Notes under the pieces: generated by a model
The model's input: the letters and a program-made list of their open reading frames with translations, nothing else
Database searches by the model: none
Told to the model about the DNA's origin: nothing
Assembly (NCBI GenBank): GCA_035591015.1
Contig: JAXIUW010221952.1
Location: forward strand, 1 to 10,574
Length of the DNA stretch: 10,574 bases
Reading direction: 5' to 3'
Origin: Cephalothrix simula
Lineage: Eukaryota > Nemertea > Palaeonemertea > Archinemertea > Cephalotrichidae
Translations under genes and position numbers: made by a program
Part shown: positions 6,129-10,574 of the stretch, piece by piece
How the letters are laid out: every line of letters begins with the position of its first letter
How positions within the stretch are numbered: the stretch's first letter is position 1

Positions 6129-6481
6129 GTCAGTTTATAGTCTATTTAAAAAATTTTGTGCAAAGTCGAGTTTTTAGAAATCATCATGTTGATTATAATT
6201 TACAGTTGCCCACAGTTTTGAAAATGAATTATTGTGACTGTCAATGCTTACTTTTTGCATTTGCATTCAAATGTTATCTTGTATACATCTTAATGGTTAA
6301 TCTTATGCCAAAAAGTATGATAAAAAAAACGGCCTATCGAAACATGCATGATAGGATCATAAGAGAATGAAACTATGAATACATGTATATGAATACAACA
6401 GTCCATGGGAATTCATGATTTTGAAAGCTTGACAATGCCAAGTAGCAAATTATCAAAATTTGATGTTTATTTTTAATTTAG
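6129..6481 (+). other. Sec16 intron 3
   Basis: 353-base AT-rich intron between GTCAGT and TTTTAATTTAG. No repeat or RNA gene was seen. The reading frame of exon C stays open through most of it, probably by chance. Confidence 0.75.
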
Positions 6482-6588
6482 ATTCTGGAGATCAGCCAAC
6501 GGTAGAGCCTCAGCAAGAAACTCAACCAGAAGCAAATAATAGCCAAAGCCTGCAACCTGTGATACCAAGTAACCCCCAAGGTGGCGAG
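6482..6588 (+). CDS. Sec16: Sec16 exon D (Gln/Pro-rich linker)
   Basis: 107 bases between TTTTAATTTAG and GAG|GTAAGT, entering in phase 1 (completing Asp) and leaving in phase 0. It encodes a Gln/Pro/Asn/Glu-rich segment, beginning DSGDQPTVEPQQETQPEA and ending VIPSNPQGGE. Low-complexity linkers of this kind occupy the same place in other Sec16 tails but are poorly conserved, so the call rests on frame continuity, strong splice sites and position between exons C and E. Confidence 0.75.
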
Positions 6589-6888
6589 GTAAGTTTCAAT
6601 GCTTTTGTTATAGATGTACTGTATGGATCAGTATGTGCTTTTTATTTATTTTTCTAAAGGTATTTTTTGTCCAACTTAGTCCCCAACTAACGATGTAGAG
6701 AAGATTTTTTTTTAAATCACACATACTTACAATTCCTTTATTTTCAAATATGGGAAGAAAAATTTGAAATTTTTGCTATATTGCCCGCTCTAGAAGGCCA
6801 TTACCAATTATCGTCCATTGCTATACCAATTGGCATGCTACCAAGTAAAATCAACTATTAAAAGTAATGATAAATTAAATAATACTAG

Positions 6889-6951
6889 ATACTTATTAAG
6901 ATAAATTTTTAACGAACCCAATACTTATTAAGATTAATTTTCAACTAACCC
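6889..6951 (+). repeat. Two-unit tandem repeat, 32 bp
   Basis: ATACTTATTAAGATAAATTT.. (6889-6920) is followed directly by ATACTTATTAAGATTAATTT.. (6921-6951). Both units end in an AAC(G/T)AACCC word. It lies in Sec16 intron 4. Confidence 0.85.
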
Positions 6952-7248
6952 TTAGTTTAAAGCTGGGGGCATTGAAAATTCACATTAATCAACTACTTTG
7001 TGTCATTCTTAAGTAAGTACATGTGTACTTCTTTTCAATATTGTTACAGCCATATTTTTGTCGATATTGCAAAATGATATTAATGGCGTAGAGCGATAGG
7101 ATTTATAGCACATCAAAATGGCGACCGGAAATGTGTTAGAATTGCCTTTTTCTCACTACTTGCAGATACAACTTTACTAATTTTGTTCGTCCACATTCAT
7201 TTGGGTCTAGAATAGAAATACAATGTCATTTTTGATGATTTTTTTCGA

Positions 7249-7402
7249 GGGTTACTCTGCTTGTTGGTTTGTAAACAAAGACCTAGTCGATGAGTAGGAA
7301 CACGTACTGCATATCGTGTAACTAATAAGTCTTCATACTGATCATGGTGATTCAGTTTGACGTGCGTGGCACTGTTTATAAAAAAAACCAGCAGAGTGTC
7401 CC
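7249..7402. mobile_element. Possible short inverted-repeat element (MITE-like)
   Basis: GGGTTACTCTGCT near 7249 is matched in inverted orientation by GGGACACTCTGCT ending at 7402. Partly matching TGGTTT and TAAACA words follow on the inner side of each end. The 154-bp size and terminal location of the repeats suggest a MITE. No matching target duplication was found, so the ends are uncertain. Confidence 0.42.
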
Positions 7403-8177
7403 TTTATAAGCATGAAACTAAAATTCAATTCAATTTTGTTTTGTTTAGAAAAATGTTGAAGCAATTTATTTGGGTGTAAGCATGTTTCACTCTATTTTTA
7501 TGGTGTTTTTACCCTATAATGTATATTGTATTTGCTTATTTTGCTTTTTATCTTAAACTGAAAATGTATGCCATCACATCGGAATATTTCTATTATTCAC
7601 GTCTTTTGTTTGTACTTAAATTTCTCTTCAACAAGATTTACACTAGCTGTCAAAAACTTCTTTGAATATGGCCCAATTATAAGAGTATTACGTAACGAAA
7701 TAAATATGGATTGGCTTCTCTTATAATATTATGTTAGCTAAAAAAGAGGTATTTTGAAGAATATTCCGAATATATAAAGTGTGCAGTATATCAATTGTCT
7801 ATTGTTTAAAGTGTGCGTATATCTTTGATACAACAACAATTTCTAATACACCATATATTTTGTTAATGTTATTAGATTTACCTGGTCCATAGAGTTTTGT
7901 CATAAAAAACGATACAGAATTTAGCAACATTGCTTGTGGGTCCAAAAATGCTATTTTTCAGTGCGCATTTTTCATGTAAATTATTAATAAGTTACATTTT
8001 ATCAAAAATTGAATATTAAAATGTGAATTTGAGTTTTCATCACCATTTTCATTGCTTCGTTTTTGATTTTACAAATTCTTTACCCTGAAAATTGTATTTT
8101 AGGCGGGCTTTTTCCTGAAATTCCTAATTTTCCATACAATATTGAATTTTTTAACCCCGATACTAATCCTATTACAG

Positions 8178-8237
8178 CTGTCTCGATCAAGCTCTAAAAG
8201 CTCTCTTGCCGCGCAAGAGGTTGCATTTTATAATCAG
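8178..8237 (+). CDS. Sec16: Sec16 exon E (SRSSSKSSL motif)
   Basis: 60 bases, 20 codons, between CCTATTACAG and CAG|GTAAAA, phase 0 on both sides. It encodes LSRSSSKSSLAAQEVAFYNQ. Vertebrate SEC16A has a closely similar LSRCSSxSSLSxEVxxxxNQ segment shortly before its C terminus, so both position and sequence agree. The following terminal segment of Sec16 (with an MPFYNP-type motif) was searched for by eye in the rest of the window and not found. The gene probably continues beyond 10574, or its last exon is too short to recognise. Confidence 0.82.
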
Positions 8238-8568
8238 GTAAAACTTGACCAATCAAATGTTAGTCTATATTGTATGACACACTATTTTATATCGTGCTTT
8301 TCTCAGCGCCAGCCTATGGCATGCATTTTTAACTTTATCTTATCCTTAACATGCACTTGAGTAACCTAGCATGACTTTTGTTGTGTTTGCATTGAAAAGG
8401 GGCCCGAAATTTCTCTGAACACAGACCTTCATAAACAAAAGGTTCAATACAAACAATTTAAGACAGAACAGAACCAGATATCTAAATCGATCTATAACGT
8501 CTTCATCAACAGCGAGTAAATTTCGTATTGTAATAGATAGATATCCAGACCTGATGTCTAACGTCAGA
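8238..8568. other. Sequence after exon E, nothing firm
   Basis: It starts with the GTAAAA donor of exon E and is presumably the next Sec16 intron. GTCTTCATCAACAGC near 8499-8513 (reverse: GCTGTTGATGAAGAC) resembles words seen at retroelement ends, but no element could be delimited. Confidence 0.4.
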
Positions 8569-9083
8569 TTTTAAAACCTCCCAGATTTTTAAATTAAATT
8601 TTGCCCATTTATACTCAACCGAAAAAACATTGGATAAATACTCGACCAACGCGGCGTTTTCTTTTCTTTCATATAAAAAAACCGCATCAAAATCCATTAA
8701 ATAATTCTGTGTCAAATACCCAATTTGAGCCCAATTTTAGGCTAAATTGAGCACGAAGTTTACTGAGTTGTTACGGATATACCGGTACTCGAGCTAACAG
8801 AAGGACCAATAATATAAGCACGCGCTAAAATCGATTCGATGAAATACGCAAATTATCAAATGCTGTCTGCTATTTTTCAAATAGCGAACCTCAGTGAGTA
8901 GATAAGACCTGACATTGGGCTCAAAAGTGCTCTACTAAATATGGTATTTGACATAGAAATATTTAATCAGTTTTGGTGCGGTTTTTTTTTATATGAAAGA
9001 AAAGGAAGTGTTCATCCAATATTTTTGGTTCAATGTAAAGGGACAAAAATTTAATTTAAAAATTGGGGAGATTTTAAAACCCC
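8569..9083. repeat. Diverged inverted repeat, arms about 170 bp
   Basis: The reverse complement of 8569-8738 aligns along its length with 8912-9083. Shared in order: ATTGGGCTCAAA, GGTATTTGACA, ATTTAAT, TTT.GTGCGG or GATGCGG, TTTATATGAAAGAAAAG, ATCCAAT, CAAAATTTAATTTAAAAAT and GGGAG.TTTTAAAA. A spacer of about 170 bp separates the arms. The left arm contains a 69-codon - strand frame, but the right arm has a stop at the aligned place, so protein coding is not supported. The structure fits an old foldback element or two inverted copies of one repeat. Confidence 0.75.
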
Positions 9084-9171
9084 CCCTTTCATATTTCAAT
9101 GTAACACGATTGCCCATCATTATTTTTCATAATCTTTATTGAAACGAAATTTAAATTAAAACAAAATATTT

Positions 9172-9371
9172 AGTAGTAAAAGCGTTCTACTATTTGGTAC
9201 TTTTTGCGGCAGCTGCTACAGAGTGCAGCTGTGCAGCCGTTATCTTGGGTTTCCAATGACGTATATGTAGATTAATATCTACCTTGTCTAATGATGTAAC
9301 TAGTAGTTTCACTCCGTAATCAGCAGATCCACCCTGCAAAAAGTAGTATATAGTAGAACGCTATTACTACT
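9172..9371. mobile_element. MITE with about 39-bp terminal inverted repeats
   Basis: The left end, AGTAGTAAAAGCGTTCTACT from 9172, and the inverted right end, AGTAGTAATAGCGTTCTACT from 9371, match, and the match continues through a TACTTTTTGC.G word to 9210 and 9332. The total is about 200 bp, with no coding frame. Inner sequence is only weakly palindromic. Target duplication is not evident, so the superfamily is not assigned. Confidence 0.75.
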
Positions 9372-9833
9372 CAAAATTTCATGTTTCCCAATTTTAGGTT
9401 CTTTAGTTTATTTAGATAGGAAAATTACGAGAAATTTTGAATCTAAATAGAAACAGCATGTTATTTGTTTTAATTTAACATTTTGCAAGACAGAGATCAC
9501 GGAAAAATTGTTGAAATTTCATGGCATTCGCGGCCCTTTAGAAAATTTTTATAGATGTCCGGATTTCTATCATTGACTTGAAAAGAAAATTTCGCAAGGT
9601 TAGAAAATTGCGGAATCAGATATTCCACCACTTAAAAATGAAGTCTCACTAATCCAATTTAAGTTTCAAGACCTTTCCAATGATATAAATTGACTTTAAC
9701 GCATTTTTTGATCATTAATGGGTCCTAAATCATCAATTTTTCCCTAATTTTGTTTTACTCAAGTTTTGTTTACCAAAAATAGCAAACAAGTAACATGCGC
9801 TTAGTTTTGATAGAATATGCATGGTTTATATTT
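9372..9833. other. AT-rich stretch, nothing recognised
   Basis: No exon, RNA gene or repeat with clear borders was seen between the MITE and the CGGGA-rich element. Confidence 0.5.
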
Positions 9834-10236
9834 TACTATGAGGGGGGTGAAGGGTCCAATCGGGAGCGAGAAATGACAAAAACGAATCGAGAGCTGGAAA
9901 CAGGGAACATCTTATCGGGAAGCGGGAAACGTAAACTGTAATGGGAAACGGTAAGATCAAGTCGGGAAAGCTCCAAAATGGGTCCATGAACTGGATTTCG
10001 GGAACTGGTATATCTGATGATCTGCCGGAAATCGGGATGTCACCAATCAGCAATCTGATGTCGGATTCCGGTACCTATCGGAAAGATGGGATCGGGAATC
10101 GGGATATCAAAATTCCGGTACCAATCGGGATCGGGATCAACACTTCCTGGAAAATTGTGTCGGGAAGTCGAATTTAGCAATCGCAAAAAATTGCAATCTG
10201 GAGTTAGGATCCTGAACCCCTTCACCCCTCTACTAT
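9834..10236. mobile_element. CGGGA-repeat-rich transposable element with TACTAT target duplication
   Basis: The element proper is 9840-10230 (391 bp). TACTAT occurs directly on both sides (9834-9839 and 10231-10236). The termini are inverted: GAGGGGGGTGAAGGG on the left, and reverse complement GAGGGGTGAAGGGG on the right. The interior is markedly more G-rich on the + strand than the flanks and is built of degenerate (G)GGATCGGGA/CGGGAA words, densest at 10025-10165. No transposase is encoded; the open frames across it come from stop-poor repeats. Six-base duplication plus short G-rich termini indicate a cut-and-paste element, superfamily undetermined. Confidence 0.8.
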
Positions 10237-10574
10237 GCGTACACAATGGATGATCGCTACCAGTGGAGTGCGTAACGGTCGCATACTCCTTTCGCATATT
10301 AGTCTAGTGATTCAATCAGAATCCGTAAATGAATGGTTCAGACAAAGTCACGTTTTTAATCTCTATTAGTTAAATTTGATTGACTTTTTAAGAATCATTC
10401 ATTGGCGAAAGTGAACATGAGGTACGTCACGTGACATTATCTATAAATCAAATTGGGTAAGAGAACTATCAAAGTATGATAGTGCTTTTGATGATATGCT
10501 AACACGAGCGATTTACTTCCACAAAAGAAATTAAAAGGTATTTGACCGCTAAGCATTCCATTGCAATTTGCATT
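10237..10574. other. Non-coding end of window
   Basis: AT-rich. AATGAATGGTTC near 10329 and its inverted near-match GAATCATTCATT near 10393 form a short imperfect inverted repeat, and GTCACGTGAC occurs near 10426. No exon or element could be delimited. Confidence 0.45.

Larger units (their letters stand above)
6589..8177 (+). other. Sec16 intron 4 (about 1.6 kb)
   Basis: Long AT-rich intron from GTAAGT to CCTATTACAG. It holds a two-unit 32-bp tandem repeat (6889-6951) and a possible small inverted-repeat element (7249-7402). I see no further exon with Sec16-like coding in it. Short repeats such as AAAGTGTGC near 7777 and 7808 look incidental. Confidence 0.7.

Noticed and set aside
6129-6370. 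Continuation of exon C as a long open frame
   Set aside because: A good GTCAGT donor and the phase match to exon D favour splicing; the extension has no Sec16 similarity.
8401-8470. Possible last Sec16 exon after an ACACAG acceptor
   Set aside because: The translation shows no MPFYNP-type motif or other resemblance to Sec16 C-termini.
8506-8715. 69-codon - strand protein
   Set aside because: It sits in an arm of an inverted repeat and begins at a TTG, and the aligned right arm is interrupted by a stop. Not enough for a gene call.
9826-10297. Three open frames of 75-85 codons on both strands
   Set aside because: They fall in or across the CGGGA-repeat element, whose repeats are poor in stops. 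They show only repeated G/I/P/D residues and cross the element border.

Overview
The window is AT-rich eukaryotic DNA of the animal type: small coding exons with GT..AG splice sites, long AT-rich introns and many short palindromic or inverted-repeat elements. Two protein genes can be supported. The first is the 3' (C-terminal) part of a Sec16 gene on the + strand, seen as five exons between 4727 and 8237. The second is a complete intronless class A (rhodopsin-type) G-protein-coupled receptor on the - strand (2661-3650). The base composition, the frequent ACATGTA-type words, the dense MITE-like repeats and the intronless peptide-receptor-like GPCR suggest a lophotrochozoan, perhaps a bivalve mollusc. 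That placement is inference, not proof.

Layout. 1-165: one copy of a palindromic repeat family. 166-1347: mostly non-coding, with a weak SINE-like stretch and a hammerhead-like motif. 1350-2302: a 953-bp non-autonomous pogo/Tigger-like DNA transposon with TA target duplication, terminal inverted repeats, seven short repeated motifs, a decayed start of its transposase and a tRNA-like module between two 100-bp direct repeats. 2661-3650: the GPCR (- strand). 4012-4199: a long foldback palindrome. 4727-8237: Sec16 exons. Intron 1 of these carries a degenerate tandem array that repeats the end of the upstream exon together with its splice donor. A second copy of the palindromic family from the window start is inserted in that array. 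7249-7402: a possible small inverted-repeat element in Sec16 intron 4. 8569-9083: a diverged 170-bp inverted repeat. 9172-9371: a MITE with 39-bp inverted termini. 9840-10230: a G-rich CGGGA-repeat element with a clear TACTAT target duplication.

How the parts relate. Sec16 organises ER exit sites, and the exons here encode the C-terminal tail with the LPDDKNPS-IVWD motif. The receptor lies upstream of, and antisense to, the visible Sec16 exons. Because earlier Sec16 exons must lie further 5' and none is recognised in 1-4726, the receptor is probably nested in a Sec16 intron. No Sec16 terminal exon was recognised in 8238-10574, so the gene probably continues beyond the window. The most unusual feature is the Sec16 intron-1 array: one repeat unit has an acceptor, a 66-nt open phase-0 segment and a GTAAGC donor, so it could act as a frame-preserving mini-exon repeating the LPDD-type motif.
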